Source: Sphingobium fluviale
GTDB lineage: Bacteria; Pseudomonadota; Alphaproteobacteria; Sphingomonadales; Sphingomonadaceae
Length of the DNA: 64,000 bases
Assembly: GCF_004122115.1 (NCBI RefSeq)
Contig: NZ_SBKP01000002.1
Span: forward strand, 124,001-188,000
Direction: 5' to 3'
How positions within the stretch are numbered: the first letter of the stretch is position 1; each line of letters begins with the position of its first letter. Positions 32,488 through 41,789 of this stretch are shown one piece after another. The translations under genes and the position numbers were made by a program. The notes under the pieces were generated by a model. The model did no database searches. It saw nothing but the letters and a program-made list of their open reading frames with translations, and was not told the DNA's origin.

Positions 32488-33564
32488 ATGCGGAAGCTCG
32501 CTCTTGCGGCAGCTCTTGCGACCACGGCGATTGCGTCTCCCGCACTCGCGCGTGATGATGCCTGGTATATCGGCGCTCATGGCGGCGCAATGATGGTCGA
32601 GGATGTCGATATCGACGTTCTTGGTTCAACCGGCGCTGATGCGAAGGCCGACTATAACACCGGCTTCGATGTGGATGGTGTTATCGGCTACGACTTTGGC
32701 ATGTTCCGCCTTGAAGGCGAGGTTGGCTTCCGCCGTGCGTGGACCGACAATGTCGCCTATGTTGGTTATAACAGCACGCGTGGCAACGTCCGCTCGCTGA
32801 ACTTCATGCTCAATGGTCTGCTCGATTTCGGGCCGGATGACGGGCTTCAGGGCTTTGTCGGTGGCGGTGCGGGCGTGGCGCGCACGCATCTCTATTCGCT
32901 GACGACCGATGATTCGGACACCGGCTTCGCATGGCAGGCTCTGGCCGGCGTTCGCCTGCCGCTCAGCGAAAAGCTCGATGCGGAACTGAAGTATCGCTAC
33001 TTCAACCACAGTGGCGTGGATCTTGTAACCAGCAGAGCTCATAATGGTGTTGGCGCGGCAGGATCGGCGGTTGATACCGATGTGCGTACGCACAGCCTGC
33101 TGGTCGGTCTGGTATATAACTTTGGTGAGAAGGCTCCTCCGCCTCCGCCGCCACCCCCGCCGCCACCTCCTCCGCCTCCGCCGCCACCCCCGCCGCCTCC
33201 GCCGGTGGTTGAGTGCCAGCCTGGGCCGTATATCGTATTCTTTGAATTCGATAAGTCGGACATCACGCCAGATGCGGCGACGATCCTCGACAGCGCGGTA
33301 TCAGCATACGCAAACTGCAATAACGCGCAGGTCATGCTGGCCGGTCACGCAGACAAGGCGGGTCGCCCTGCATACAACGTTGCGCTGTCTCAGCGTCGCG
33401 CGGATGCTGTGAAGGCGTATATCGTCTCCAAGGGCATCTCCGATGGCGTCATCGGCACCAAGGCGTTTGGCGAAGGCCAGCCCAAGGTCGAAACCGCTGA
33501 CGGCCAGCGCGAGCTTCAGAACCGTCGCGTGGAAATCACCTACGGTCCGGGTTCGGGCATGTAA
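32488..33564 (+). CDS. OmpA-family outer membrane protein with polyproline linker
   Basis: 358-aa protein linking the outer membrane to peptidoglycan. ATG 32488 follows GGAAAGGGG. It has a signal peptide cleaved after ASPALA and an 8-stranded barrel (WYIGAHGGAMMVEDVDID to THSLLVGLVYNFGEK). A linker of 23 consecutive prolines follows, then an OmpA C-terminal domain (YIVFFEFDKSDITPDAATIL, RRADAVKAYIVSKGI, ELQNRRVEITY) with the Asp and Arg that bind diaminopimelate. A strong terminator follows, so the gene is probably monocistronic. Confidence 0.95.
   Translation: MRKLALAAALATTAIASPALARDDAWYIGAHGGAMMVEDVDIDVLGSTGADAKADYNTGFDVDGVIGYDFGMFRLEGEVGFRRAWTDNVAYVGYNSTRGNVRSLNFMLNGLLDFGPDDGLQGFVGGGAGVARTHLYSLTTDDSDTGFAWQALAGVRLPLSEKLDAELKYRYFNHSGVDLVTSRAHNGVGAAGSAVDTDVRTHSLLVGLVYNFGEKAPPPPPPPPPPPPPPPPPPPPPPPVVECQPGPYIVFFEFDKSDITPDAATILDSAVSAYANCNNAQVMLAGHADKAGRPAYNVALSQRRADAVKAYIVSKGISDGVIGTKAFGEGQPKVETADGQRELQNRRVEITYGPGSGM
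33136..33204 (+). repeat. Internal 33-bp duplication in the polyproline codons
   Basis: The 27-base block coding nine prolines at 33136-33162 is repeated without change at 33169-33195, separated by CCACCT and followed by three more proline codons. The duplication explains the long linker and makes this stretch prone to slippage and copy-number change. Confidence 0.85.
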
Positions 33565-33588
33565 TAAACCCTTTCGGGTATGAAAGCA

Positions 33589-33620
33589 GGGGCTGGTCAG
33601 CGATGACCGGCCCCTTTTTC
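33589..33620 (+). terminator. Rho-independent terminator after ompA-like gene
   Basis: GGGGCTGGTCA (33589-33599) pairs with TGACCGGCCCC (33604-33614) with one G-T wobble and a 4-base loop, followed by five T residues. Confidence 0.9.
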
Positions 33621-33712
33621 GTTTCGTGAACGTTATAGAGGGCGTGGATGACGGGAATGGTGGTTCATTCCCTTATCATTCCGTTTACGCACACTCTCGA
33701 AAGGATGTTCGC

Positions 33713-34285
33713 ATGGCCTATCTATCTCCTGTTGCCCCTTCCCGCCGCCTGATGCCGCGTCTCGCCGCCGCCTTGCCACTGATCGGGTTGATGGGCATGC
33801 AGTCTGCCTGTGTCACCACACCCGCCCCAAAGTCTGCGGCGAGCGCCGCCCTGATGGACGGACAAGGATCAATGCGCGGCAGTGTGACCATCACTGAAGG
33901 CGCCGATATCACCGTCCAGGTTCGCGCAATGGGCCTTGCTCCAGGGCTGCACGCGGTTCACATACATGCGGTTGGCCGGTGCGACGCGCCCGATTTCGCG
34001 ACCGCCGGACCGCACTGGAACCCTATGGGCAAGAGCCACGGGGCCGAGAACCCGAACGGCCCTCACCTAGGCGATCTTCCCAATATGACCATTGGTTCGG
34101 ATGGCGCGGGCGAGCTGACATTTTCCGTGCCTGCGCGGCTTGATACCGGCGATCACCCCCTGCTGGACAGCGATGGCGCGGCGCTTGTCATCCACGCCGG
34201 CCCGGACGACATGAAGACCGATCCATCGGGCAATTCCGGCGGGCGCATAGCGTGCGGCGTGATTATGAAAAACGGGGTAAAATAG
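33713..34285 (+). CDS. sodC: Cu/Zn superoxide dismutase, lipoprotein form
   Basis: Periplasmic or membrane-anchored enzyme that converts superoxide to hydrogen peroxide and oxygen. The protein is 190 aa from ATG 33713 (AAAGGA upstream). A signal segment ends in LMGMQSAC, compatible with lipidation. Metal ligands are recognisable: VHIHAVG and VIHAGPDD for copper, GPHWNP bridging, and KSHG and GPHLGDLPN for zinc. Cys in GRCD and RIACG can form the conserved disulfide. It stands alone between ompA and the Bax-inhibitor gene. Confidence 0.93.
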   Translation: MAYLSPVAPSRRLMPRLAAALPLIGLMGMQSACVTTPAPKSAASAALMDGQGSMRGSVTITEGADITVQVRAMGLAPGLHAVHIHAVGRCDAPDFATAGPHWNPMGKSHGAENPNGPHLGDLPNMTIGSDGAGELTFSVPARLDTGDHPLLDSDGAALVIHAGPDDMKTDPSGNSGGRIACGVIMKNGVK

Positions 34286-34374
34286 CGATTGTCCGGTTTT
34301 TCTTGAATCTTTAACCGCAACACACGATATTGCATGGGTTGGCAATAGCGCCAATGACAAGGAGTTGACTTACA

Positions 34375-35115
34375 ATGGCTAACTGGTCTGACCCCCGGAC
34401 AGGTGGGATGAGCTTCGGCGCAGGCGCGTCCGCGGCCACCCAGGCGTCTTATGACGCGGGGCTACGGTCCTACATGCTGTCGGTTTATAATTATATGGCT
34501 AGCGGCGTGCTGCTCACCGGCCTCGTCGCCATGCTGTTCGCTGGAAGCGGCCTCGCCTATCAGATTCTCGCCGGGCCGGGCATATTGAAATATGTCATCA
34601 TGTTTGCACCGCTTGGCTTTGTGCTGGTACTGAGCTTTGGTATCAACCGCCTTTCGACCACGGCGGCGCAGGCGATTTACTGGGCCTATGCGGCGGTGAT
34701 GGGGCTTTCGCTCTCGTCGATCTTCCTGATGTACACCGGAACCTCGATCGCGCAGACATTCTTCGCGACGGCGGCGGCCTTTGCGGGCCTGAGCCTCGTG
34801 GGATACACCACGAAGAAGGATCTTTCGGGCTTTGGCACCTTCCTCATCATGGGTCTGATTGGCCTGATCGTGGCTTCGTTGATCAACATCTTCCTGAAGT
34901 CGAGCATCATGGACCTCGCGATCAGCGCCATCGGTGTGCTGATCTTCGCGGGCCTGACCGCCTATGACACGCAGAAGATCAAGGAAACATACGCCTATGT
35001 TGCGGGCACGGAGATGGTCGGCAAGTCGGTGGTGATGGGCGCGTTGAGCCTCTACCTCGATTTCATCAACCTGTTCATGATGCTGCTGCGCTTCATGGGC
35101 AACAACCGCAACTGA
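34375..35115 (+). CDS. Bax inhibitor-1/YccA family membrane protein
   Basis: 246-aa integral membrane protein with about seven hydrophobic segments, of the TMBIM family, implicated in calcium leak and in modulating FtsH-type proteolysis. Segments include YNYMASGVLLTGLVAMLFAG and SLSSIFLMYTGTSIAQTFF. The family motif GLTAYDTQKIKETY and the final LYLDFINLFMMLLRFMG are clear. A perfect terminator follows, so it is a single-gene unit. Confidence 0.95.
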   Translation: MANWSDPRTGGMSFGAGASAATQASYDAGLRSYMLSVYNYMASGVLLTGLVAMLFAGSGLAYQILAGPGILKYVIMFAPLGFVLVLSFGINRLSTTAAQAIYWAYAAVMGLSLSSIFLMYTGTSIAQTFFATAAAFAGLSLVGYTTKKDLSGFGTFLIMGLIGLIVASLINIFLKSSIMDLAISAIGVLIFAGLTAYDTQKIKETYAYVAGTEMVGKSVVMGALSLYLDFINLFMMLLRFMGNNRN

Positions 35116-35134
35116 TCTTTCTGATCTGAAACAT

Positions 35135-35167
35135 AAAAGCCCGGCCGGGAAACTGGCCGGGCTTTTT
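35135..35167 (+). terminator. Rho-independent terminator
   Basis: AAAAGCCCGGCC (35135-35146) pairs with GGCCGGGCTTTT (35155-35166) around an 8-base loop and is followed by a T-run. The A-rich left arm makes it effective in both directions. Confidence 0.93.
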
Positions 35168-35233
35168 CATTGCGAGGCGAGGCATGGTCACAGCCGCTTC
35201 AATTCCTCGCCATCATTTGCTACCCACGCAGCC

Positions 35234-35998
35234 ATGAGTCTGCTGGGTCGCCTCCGCCGCAAGGCCAGATATAGCACCGATAATTGCCGCATCTACGCGA
35301 TCGGCGATGTGCATGGCTGTTTCCCGCTGCTCGTCAGGCTGCTCCAGATGATAGAGCAGGATCAGCGCGCGCGCTTCCCGCTGGAAACCCATGTGGTGCT
35401 GTTGGGCGATTATGTCGACCGCGGCCCGCAATCCCGCGATGTGTGCGAGCTGCTCCATGCAATGGAAGGCTCCGCCTATTTCCACTGCCTCAAGGGCAAT
35501 CACGAGGAAACCATGCTGCGCGTGCTGGACGGCAACCGCATGGCGCTGCGCTTCTGGCTCAAATATGGCGGCGAGGAAACGTTGCAAAGCTGGGGGATTG
35601 ACCCATCGCTGATCGAGCGCGCCTATGTCAGCGAGGGCAGCCAGTGGCAGCTTATAGAGGAATTTCAGGCGGCGGTGCCGGAGGCGATGGTGCGCTGGAT
35701 GCGGGCCTTGCCAGCGTTCCACCGCCATGGCGACTATCTGTTCGCCCATGCGGGTGTGCGGCCCCGCCTGAAGCTGGAGGAGCAGAGCGACGAAGACCTG
35801 CTCTGGATTCGCGAGCCGTTTCTTTCCAGTAAGGCGCGCCACCCGTGGCGGGTGGTGCATGGCCATAGCCAGACCGATACTGCAGAAATCCTCCACAACC
35901 GCATCGGCATAGATACTGGCGCCTATCGCACCGGTATTCTTACCGCGATCGGCATCGAAGATGACGACGCCTGGCCGATCGAGGCCGTAACGGCGTAA
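35234..35998 (+). CDS. Metallophosphoesterase (PrpA/ApaH-like phosphatase)
   Basis: 254-aa enzyme of the calcineurin-like phosphoesterase superfamily. Metal-binding blocks are in order: YAIGDVHGCFPLL, LLGDYVDRGPQS, LKGNHEETML, FAHAGVRP and VVHGHSQTD. These suit a serine/threonine protein phosphatase or a diadenosine tetraphosphatase-like enzyme; the substrate cannot be told from sequence. It is convergent with a glycosyltransferase gene, the stops being 2 bases apart. Confidence 0.92.
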   Translation: MSLLGRLRRKARYSTDNCRIYAIGDVHGCFPLLVRLLQMIEQDQRARFPLETHVVLLGDYVDRGPQSRDVCELLHAMEGSAYFHCLKGNHEETMLRVLDGNRMALRFWLKYGGEETLQSWGIDPSLIERAYVSEGSQWQLIEEFQAAVPEAMVRWMRALPAFHRHGDYLFAHAGVRPRLKLEEQSDEDLLWIREPFLSSKARHPWRVVHGHSQTDTAEILHNRIGIDTGAYRTGILTAIGIEDDDAWPIEAVTA

Positions 35999-35999
35999 T

Positions 36000-37136
36000 T
36001 CAGTCGCGGGACTTGGCGGGCGACCAGGTCTGATAGGTTCGCCCGCGCCAGGCATCCACCACACCCAGAAACGCGGCCCAGATCGCCGCCGCGATCTCCA
36101 TCAGCATCACGCAGGGGCGAAGCCGGAGCATGGCGCCGAGTGCCACCAGCGCCACTGCCCCCCATAAGGCGCCGAGCAGACCTGGCCGGCCATCCAGCCA
36201 CAGCGCCGCGCTCAGCGAACCCGCACACACCAGCGCCAGCGGTGCGCCCATCCAGCGCAACAGCTTGTGCGATACAAACTTGTAGCGGTCTGCCAGCGAG
36301 AAATGGCGCGCCAGTTGCGGCCAGAGATGGCGGTAGGAGGCATAAGAGCGGCAGGCGATGCGCCGCTTGCGCCGAAACTCGTCCACAGGATCCGTGGTGT
36401 TGCGCTCATAGGCGATGACATCGGGGGCGCTGATAAGGCGCTTGTCGTGCAGCAGCACACTCATGGATGCAATCATGTCATCCAGCAGATGTGACGGCAC
36501 TTGCGGATAGAGCGCGCGACGTGTGGCGAAGATCGCGCCATCGGCTCCCATCATCGACCCACAGCGCGATTCGAGCGCCTTGATCTTTTCCTCCAGCCGC
36601 CAATACAGCCCGCCCACCTGCGCCGTCGCGCCGTCGCCATTGTTGATGTAATGCAGTGTGCCCGAAACGCCGCCGATCTCTGGGTTGTGAAAATATTCGA
36701 GCAAAGGCGCAACCGAATCGGGCGCGAGCAGCACATTGGCATCGGTGAAGATGCAGATTTCGCCCTTGGCCTGCGCCACCATCCGCCGCATGCCGGTTGC
36801 TTTGCCTGCACGCTCCGTAGCGGGGACGACCATAAGCAGATCGGGCCTGCTTTCCAGCAGCGCCAAGGTGCCATCAGTGCTCATGTCGGAATAAGCAAGA
36901 ATTTCCAGATCGGGATACAGCCGCTTGATCGCTTCCAGATTATCCAGCTTCGCTGGCAGGGCGCGCTCTTCGTTATAGGCGGAAAACAGAAGGCTGGCGG
37001 AAGGACGGGGCTCATTCGCGCTGTCGGCGCGCACGGGCCGTTTTGCAAAAAGGCGCAGGCTCAGGGGATAGCTGACATAAGGATGAAGAAACAGCGCGCC
37101 GGCCAGCAGCGACAGTGCGTATAATGCGACGACCAT
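36000..37136 (-). CDS. Glycosyltransferase family 2, membrane-anchored
   Basis: 378-aa glycosyltransferase with an N-terminal membrane helix (ALYALSLLAGALFLHPYV), a cytoplasmic GT-A domain, and C-terminal hydrophobic segments. The nucleotide-sugar region is SLLFSAYNEERALPAKL. CIFTDANVLL provides the DxD-like motif. GADGAIFATRRALYP and LLDDMIASMSVLL form the acceptor side. RRKRRIACRSYAS resembles the processive Q/RxxRW-like site. Product is unknown; cell-surface polysaccharide synthesis is likely. No polysaccharide genes adjoin it. Confidence 0.9.
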   Translation of the reverse strand: MVVALYALSLLAGALFLHPYVSYPLSLRLFAKRPVRADSANEPRPSASLLFSAYNEERALPAKLDNLEAIKRLYPDLEILAYSDMSTDGTLALLESRPDLLMVVPATERAGKATGMRRMVAQAKGEICIFTDANVLLAPDSVAPLLEYFHNPEIGGVSGTLHYINNGDGATAQVGGLYWRLEEKIKALESRCGSMMGADGAIFATRRALYPQVPSHLLDDMIASMSVLLHDKRLISAPDVIAYERNTTDPVDEFRRKRRIACRSYASYRHLWPQLARHFSLADRYKFVSHKLLRWMGAPLALVCAGSLSAALWLDGRPGLLGALWGAVALVALGAMLRLRPCVMLMEIAAAIWAAFLGVVDAWRGRTYQTWSPAKSRD

Positions 37137-37311
37137 GATGATTCGCTAGCGCGCTTTGCAAACGATGTCGCGTGGATTTTGGCAGGCGACAGGGATAGCG
37201 CGCCTTTATGTTGACGGATATGGGCGAAGCCGCTATGGGCCACCCTTCGTGATTCAGGGGAGCCTTGTTGCTCCTCTCAACCGCCCTTCAGACGGATTAT
37301 TTGAGGAACTT

Positions 37312-37575
37312 ATGGCCAATACGCCGCAGGCAAAAAAGCGCATTCGCCGCAACGCGCGCCGCACCGAAATCAACGGCAACCGCATCAGCCGCATTCGCAC
37401 GCTGGTGAAGAAGGTTGAGAGCGCAGTCGCTGCTGGAGACAAGGATGCCGCCGCCACCGCCCTGGCGACCGTTCAGCCGGAGCTGGCACGTGGCGTGGCG
37501 CGCGGTGTGCTGCACAAGAACACCGCCTCGCGCAAGTTCAGCCGCCTGACCAAGGCTGTCGGCGCAATCGCCTGA
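37312..37575 (+). CDS. rpsT: 30S ribosomal protein S20
   Basis: 87-aa basic protein that binds 16S rRNA early in small-subunit assembly. ATG 37312 has TTGAGGAAC upstream. [21 protein letters not shown] and [19 protein letters not shown] are the conserved ends. The position directly before dnaA is usual for alphaproteobacteria. A hairpin terminator follows. Confidence 0.97.
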   Translation: MANTPQAKKRIRRNARRTEINGNRISRIRTLVKKVESAVAAGDKDAAATALATVQPELARGVARGVLHKNTASRKFSRLTKAVGAIA

Positions 37576-37621
37576 CACGAATAGACGGCGGCACATTTGC
37601 TGCTGCACGAATGATTTCGGA

Positions 37622-37648
37622 CCCGCTGGAGCAATCCGGCGGGTTTTT
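37622..37648 (+). terminator. Terminator of rpsT
   Basis: CCCGC (37622-37626) pairs with GCGGG within GGCGGGTTTTT (37639-37648). The arms are short but followed by five T residues, and the position is right for ending rpsT. Confidence 0.75.
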
Positions 37649-38047
37649 CCATAGGTGCTACAGAGCCATGGATGCGCTCGCGCCAGGAGCCAAAGCGACC
37701 GCTTGTGATGTGCCGATCCTTCCTTATCCGGGGCAGATCCTTCAAAAGGCAGGACTTGTGCTGATTCGCTGTGAGTGCGAAAAGAAAGTTGGAATAATTA
37801 TCCAACAAAAACAGTATATTAATTGATTATGACGCAATTACGTGGCCTTGGCTCTGTCAAATATTTTATTTCATTTTTTTGACGCCTCCCCCCCTTGATC
37901 CAATCGTTAACGATTGCCTAATCCTGTTGCTCACCCGCAGTCCGAATCGGACAACGCGGTTATCATGATCCATGATGGGCCAACCGCTTCTCGGTGACGG
38001 GAAGCGCATCGGTGAATTGTGGCTCGTGCATGGGGGTTACGAGCAGA
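37649..38047. promoter_or_regulatory. AT-rich region upstream of dnaA
   Basis: No gene supported. From about 37780 to 37880 the sequence is AT-rich. It contains TTATCCAAC (37798-37806), seven of nine matches to a DnaA box. TTGACG (37879-37884) could be a -35 element. TTAA-N7-CTAA at 37907-37921 is one base off the CtrA site TTAA-N7-TTAA. ATCATG-ATC-CATGAT lies at 37962-37976. These fit a regulated dnaA promoter; a full replication origin with a cluster of DnaA boxes is not seen. Confidence 0.45.
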
Positions 38048-39538
38048 ATGACTCCGGCAGAAAAGGAGGGCGGTCGCGTGCTTGCAGAAGCTGAAGATAA
38101 TTGTGCCGTGAGCGAGCGCCCTTTTGACGCGGGTGCGGTGTTGGCCGGGTGGGAAGGCGTGAAGGCGGCATTGCGCGGGGCAGTGGGTGCGCGCATGTAT
38201 GACCAGTGGCTGCGTCCCTTGCGGCTGGGCGCCTTTTGCGATGCGACCGGCACGCTGGAGCTGCTCGCCGGGTCCGATTTTACCGCCAATTTCATTGTCA
38301 GCCAGTTTGGCGACCGTATCCGCCTCGCCTTTCGTGCTGCCGATATCGGGGTTGAAGACGTCCGGGTGATTCGCGCACCGCATCTGCCGGGGGTGATCGC
38401 GCCAGGCGAGGCGTCCGACGCTGGCAAGAGCAAGGCCGCCGGGAGTGCAGCGGGTGTGCAGGGCGCTGATCTGTCGGCTTCGTCCTCTGGCCCGTCGGCC
38501 GCGCGCCGCGTCGCGCCCGATGGCCTTGCCCTGCGCCACAGCTTTGCCGATTTCGTTGTGGGCGAAAGCAACCGCCTCGCCTTTACGGCGGCGCAGGCCA
38601 TGGCCGCGCAGCAAGCGCCACTGTTCAACCCGCTGTATATTCATGGCGGCACCGGGCAAGGCAAGACGCACCTGCTGCACTCGATTGCAGGCGCCTATCA
38701 TGATCATTTCCCCGCGCACCAGATTATATATATGTCCGCCGAAAAGTTCATGATGGAGTTCGTCACAGCGATGCGTGCGAACGACAGCATGGCGTTCAAG
38801 GTGCGGCTGCGCGCGGCCAAGCTGCTGTTGGTGGACGACATCCAGTTCATCGCGGGCAAGGGATCGACACAGGAGGAGTTCCTCCACACGATCAACGAGC
38901 TGGCCGAGAACGGCGCGCGCATCGTCATCAGTGCGGACCGTGCGCCCCAGCATCTCGATGCAGTCGATCCGCGCATCCTTTCGCGCCTGGCAGGTGGCTT
39001 GGTAGCGGATATTCAGCCTGCCGATCTCGATCTGCGCCGCACAATCCTGGAGGCCAAGCGCGCTACCCTCTCTGCCGCTACGATCCCTGATTCGGTGCTG
39101 GATTATCTTGCCCGTTCCATCCGCTCCAACCTGCGCGAGCTGGAAGGCGCGTTCAACAAGCTGATAGCCTATGGCCAGCTTACGGGGCGTGCAGTGGATA
39201 TGGAATTTGCGCAGGCGATGCTCGCCGATTCGGTGCGCGCCAATGCCCGGCGCATCACTGTGGACGATATCCAGAAGGCCTGTGCCGCCCATTATCGCAT
39301 TGATCCGTCAGAAATGCGCTCCAAGCGCCGCGCGCGCGCGGTAGCGCGGCCGCGGCAGGTGGCGATGTATCTCGCGAAGAAGATGACGCCGCGCTCGCTC
39401 CCTGAGATTGGCCGTATTTTCGGCGGGCGCGACCACAGCACAGTGATTCACGCGGTGCGGACGATCGAGGAGTTGCGCCAGAACAACGCAGAGATGGATG
39501 CCGATATCCGCAAGCTGCAGCGCCAGCTGGAGATGTAG
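38048..39538 (+). CDS. dnaA: Chromosomal replication initiator DnaA
   Basis: Initiator ATPase that opens oriC, 496 aa from ATG 38048 (MTPAEKEGG); GTG 37994 is an in-frame alternative. Domain I is WEGVKAALRGAVGARMYDQWLRP. A low-complexity domain II (about residues 125-160) follows. AAA+ domain III has Walker A GGTGQGKTHLLH and LLVDDIQFIAGK. Domain IV ends with the DNA-binding signature GGRDHSTVIHAVRTI. It follows rpsT after a long AT-rich leader. Confidence 0.97.
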   Translation: MTPAEKEGGRVLAEAEDNCAVSERPFDAGAVLAGWEGVKAALRGAVGARMYDQWLRPLRLGAFCDATGTLELLAGSDFTANFIVSQFGDRIRLAFRAADIGVEDVRVIRAPHLPGVIAPGEASDAGKSKAAGSAAGVQGADLSASSSGPSAARRVAPDGLALRHSFADFVVGESNRLAFTAAQAMAAQQAPLFNPLYIHGGTGQGKTHLLHSIAGAYHDHFPAHQIIYMSAEKFMMEFVTAMRANDSMAFKVRLRAAKLLLVDDIQFIAGKGSTQEEFLHTINELAENGARIVISADRAPQHLDAVDPRILSRLAGGLVADIQPADLDLRRTILEAKRATLSAATIPDSVLDYLARSIRSNLRELEGAFNKLIAYGQLTGRAVDMEFAQAMLADSVRANARRITVDDIQKACAAHYRIDPSEMRSKRRARAVARPRQVAMYLAKKMTPRSLPEIGRIFGGRDHSTVIHAVRTIEELRQNNAEMDADIRKLQRQLEM

Positions 39539-39545
39539 GGGGGGG

Positions 39546-40511
39546 CTACCCCCTGGCGGCGAGCCAGTCCTTCACCCTTGCGGCGATAGCGGTAAATGGC
39601 TCGGCCTCTGCGCCGTCTGCCGTGGCAGGCGGCGTTCCTGCGTCAGAAGCCAGCCGGATACCAATGGATAGCGGGATACGGCCCAGAAACGGCATGCCCA
39701 TCGTCCGCGCGGCAGACTCCGCTCCCCCTGCGCCGAAGGGATCGGACACCTCACCGCAATGCGGGCAGGCATAGCCCGCCATATTCTCGACCAGCCCGAT
39801 CATCGGCACGCCCGCCTGCTCAAACAGGCTGATGGCGCGAGTCGCGTCCATCAGCGCCAGATCCTGAGGGGTGGAGACGATCACCGCGCCCGCTGGCTTG
39901 TGTTTCTGGATCATCGAGAGCTGGATATCGCCGGTGCCGGGCGGCATGTCGACGATCAACACCTCGGCATCGCCCCAATGTGCATCAACGAGCTGTGAGA
40001 GCGCGTTGCCCGCCATCGGCCCGCGCCATGCGATCGCCTTGCCCGGCTCGACCAGATGTCCCATCGACAGCATCGGCACACCACCCGCGCCGATGATCGG
40101 AAACATCTTGCTGTCTTCCGCCAGCGGCTTTTGCCCCTCGCTTGCCAGCAGGCGCGGCTGCGACGGGCCATAGATATCGGCATCGACAAGCCCGACTTTC
40201 ACACCCATGCGCGCGAGCGCAATCGCGAGGTTGGCGGAGACGGTGGATTTGCCCACGCCGCCCTTGCCGGATGCCACGGCTATGATGGTGCAGCCGCGCT
40301 TTTCCATGGTCTCCGCGATACGCACGGCGGTGATTTCGGGGAGGGTGCGCGCGGCCGCCTCTATCGCGCCGGTCATCTCCCGGCGCTCGCCCGCACTCAG
40401 GCTCCCTATGTCGAGCACCATCGATAATACCCCATCGCGCAGGCGCAGGGCACTGGTGCGGCCTTGGGAAAGCGAAGTGATCCGGGCGGAAAGCATGTCA
40501 AACTCGGTCAT
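39546..40511 (-). CDS. Mrp/NBP35-type iron-sulfur carrier ATPase
   Basis: P-loop ATPase of 321 aa that binds and passes on Fe-S clusters. An N-terminal MIP18-like domain ([33 protein letters not shown]) precedes the deviant Walker [41 protein letters not shown] and the Cys pair in [14 protein letters not shown] complete the Mrp pattern. Convergent with dnaA and divergent from hflK. Confidence 0.94.
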   Translation of the reverse strand: MTEFDMLSARITSLSQGRTSALRLRDGVLSMVLDIGSLSAGERREMTGAIEAAARTLPEITAVRIAETMEKRGCTIIAVASGKGGVGKSTVSANLAIALARMGVKVGLVDADIYGPSQPRLLASEGQKPLAEDSKMFPIIGAGGVPMLSMGHLVEPGKAIAWRGPMAGNALSQLVDAHWGDAEVLIVDMPPGTGDIQLSMIQKHKPAGAVIVSTPQDLALMDATRAISLFEQAGVPMIGLVENMAGYACPHCGEVSDPFGAGGAESAARTMGMPFLGRIPLSIGIRLASDAGTPPATADGAEAEPFTAIAARVKDWLAARG

Positions 40512-40583
40512 GCCGCGCCCATATGCGATTATCTTGGCAAAGGCACTGTTTTTCCGCCGCGCGGCTCCTTATAGATATGGATC

Positions 40584-41789
40584 ATGAACCAGAACAGTCC
40601 CGCGCTTCTTCGCCGCCTCCGCTCGCTCCTTTCCTTGCTGCCCGGTCTGGCCATGGCTGGGCCATGGGGTGGAAAACCCGGCGGCGCTCCCGAAGGGGAA
40701 GATGGCGCATCCGGCGAGGGCGCGAGTGGCGGAGCGTCATCTGGCGGCCCTCGCAATCCCTGGACCCAGCCGCCACGCGGTGGGCAGGGTGCTGGCGGCC
40801 CTTCCGGGGGCGGAGCGCGTCCTTCCTTGATCGAGGATCTGTTGCGGCGCGGGCGCGAGAGCCTTGGCGGCGGCGGCAATGGCGGGGCGCCGGGCGGCGG
40901 AGGCGGAGGCTTTGCCAGCGGCGGCAATCCGCGGACGCTATGGCCCATTGCGCTCGGCATCGTTGCGGTGATGTGGGTGGTGCTTACCAGCTTTCATCGT
41001 GTCGGCCCGCAGGAGCGCGCAGTGGTGCTGTTCCTCGGCAGCTACAGCCGCTCAATGACGCCGGGCATAGGCCTCACCTTGCCCGCCCCGTTTGAAACGG
41101 TCGAGACGGTCGATGTCGAGGAAATCCGCACGGTCGATATCGGCTCGGTTTCCGGCGAGGGCCAAAATCTGGTGCTGACAGGCGATCAGAACATCATCGA
41201 CCTTGCTTATTCGGTCCGCTGGAACATCCGCGACCCGGAGCTGTACCTGTTCGAGCTGAAGGACCCGGACGCCACTGTGCAGGAGGTTGCGGAGACAGCG
41301 ATGCGCGCCGTGCTGGCGACAATCTCGCTCAACGAGGCGCTGGGCGCAGGGCGCACCGGCATTGAGCAGCAAGTGGCTCTAAAAATGCAGGAAATACTGG
41401 ATGGCTATCGCTCTGGCATCCGTATTCAGGGTATAGCAATCAAGCAGGCTGACCCGCCGAATGAAGTGAATGACGCGTTCAAGGAGGTGTCCGCCGCGAA
41501 GCAGGACGCTACCACATACGTCAATCAGGCGACTGCCTATGCGCAGCAGCTGAGCGCGCGCGCGCAGGGTGAGGCTGCGGCTTTCGACAAGGTGTATGCG
41601 CAATACAAGCTTTCTCCCGAAGTGACCCGGCGGCGCATGTATTATGAGACGATGGAGGCGATTCTTGCCGATACGGACAAAACTATTGTCGAGGCGAACA
41701 ATGTGATGCCCTATCTCCCGTTGCCAGAAATCAAGCGCAAGTCCAGAGACAGCGCAGCAAACACCACCACTGTTGAGGGGGTCCGCTGA
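40584..41789 (+). CDS. hflK: FtsH protease modulator HflK
   Basis: 401-aa SPFH/stomatin-family protein that with HflC forms a membrane cage around FtsH. A long Gly/Ser/Pro-rich cytoplasmic head (about residues 25-112) precedes one membrane segment (TLWPIALGIVAVMWVVLTSF) and the SPFH domain (RVGPQERAVVLFLGSYSRSM; VQEVAETAMRAVLATISLNEAL). The coiled region with AYAQQLSARAQGEAAAFDKV follows. Its stop overlaps the hflC start by one base. Confidence 0.95.
   Translation: MNQNSPALLRRLRSLLSLLPGLAMAGPWGGKPGGAPEGEDGASGEGASGGASSGGPRNPWTQPPRGGQGAGGPSGGGARPSLIEDLLRRGRESLGGGGNGGAPGGGGGGFASGGNPRTLWPIALGIVAVMWVVLTSFHRVGPQERAVVLFLGSYSRSMTPGIGLTLPAPFETVETVDVEEIRTVDIGSVSGEGQNLVLTGDQNIIDLAYSVRWNIRDPELYLFELKDPDATVQEVAETAMRAVLATISLNEALGAGRTGIEQQVALKMQEILDGYRSGIRIQGIAIKQADPPNEVNDAFKEVSAAKQDATTYVNQATAYAQQLSARAQGEAAAFDKVYAQYKLSPEVTRRRMYYETMEAILADTDKTIVEANNVMPYLPLPEIKRKSRDSAANTTTVEGVR

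Noticed and set aside
37611..37826. Possible small plus-strand gene between rpsT and dnaA
   Set aside because: It begins inside the rpsT terminator, has no ribosome site and no family-like sequence.
37649..38047. Chromosomal replication origin
   Set aside because: Only one weak DnaA-box-like site is seen; a cluster of boxes with an unwinding element is lacking.
37931..39292. Minus-strand open frame of 453 codons over dnaA
   Set aside because: Overlaps the whole of dnaA and shows no recognisable protein features.
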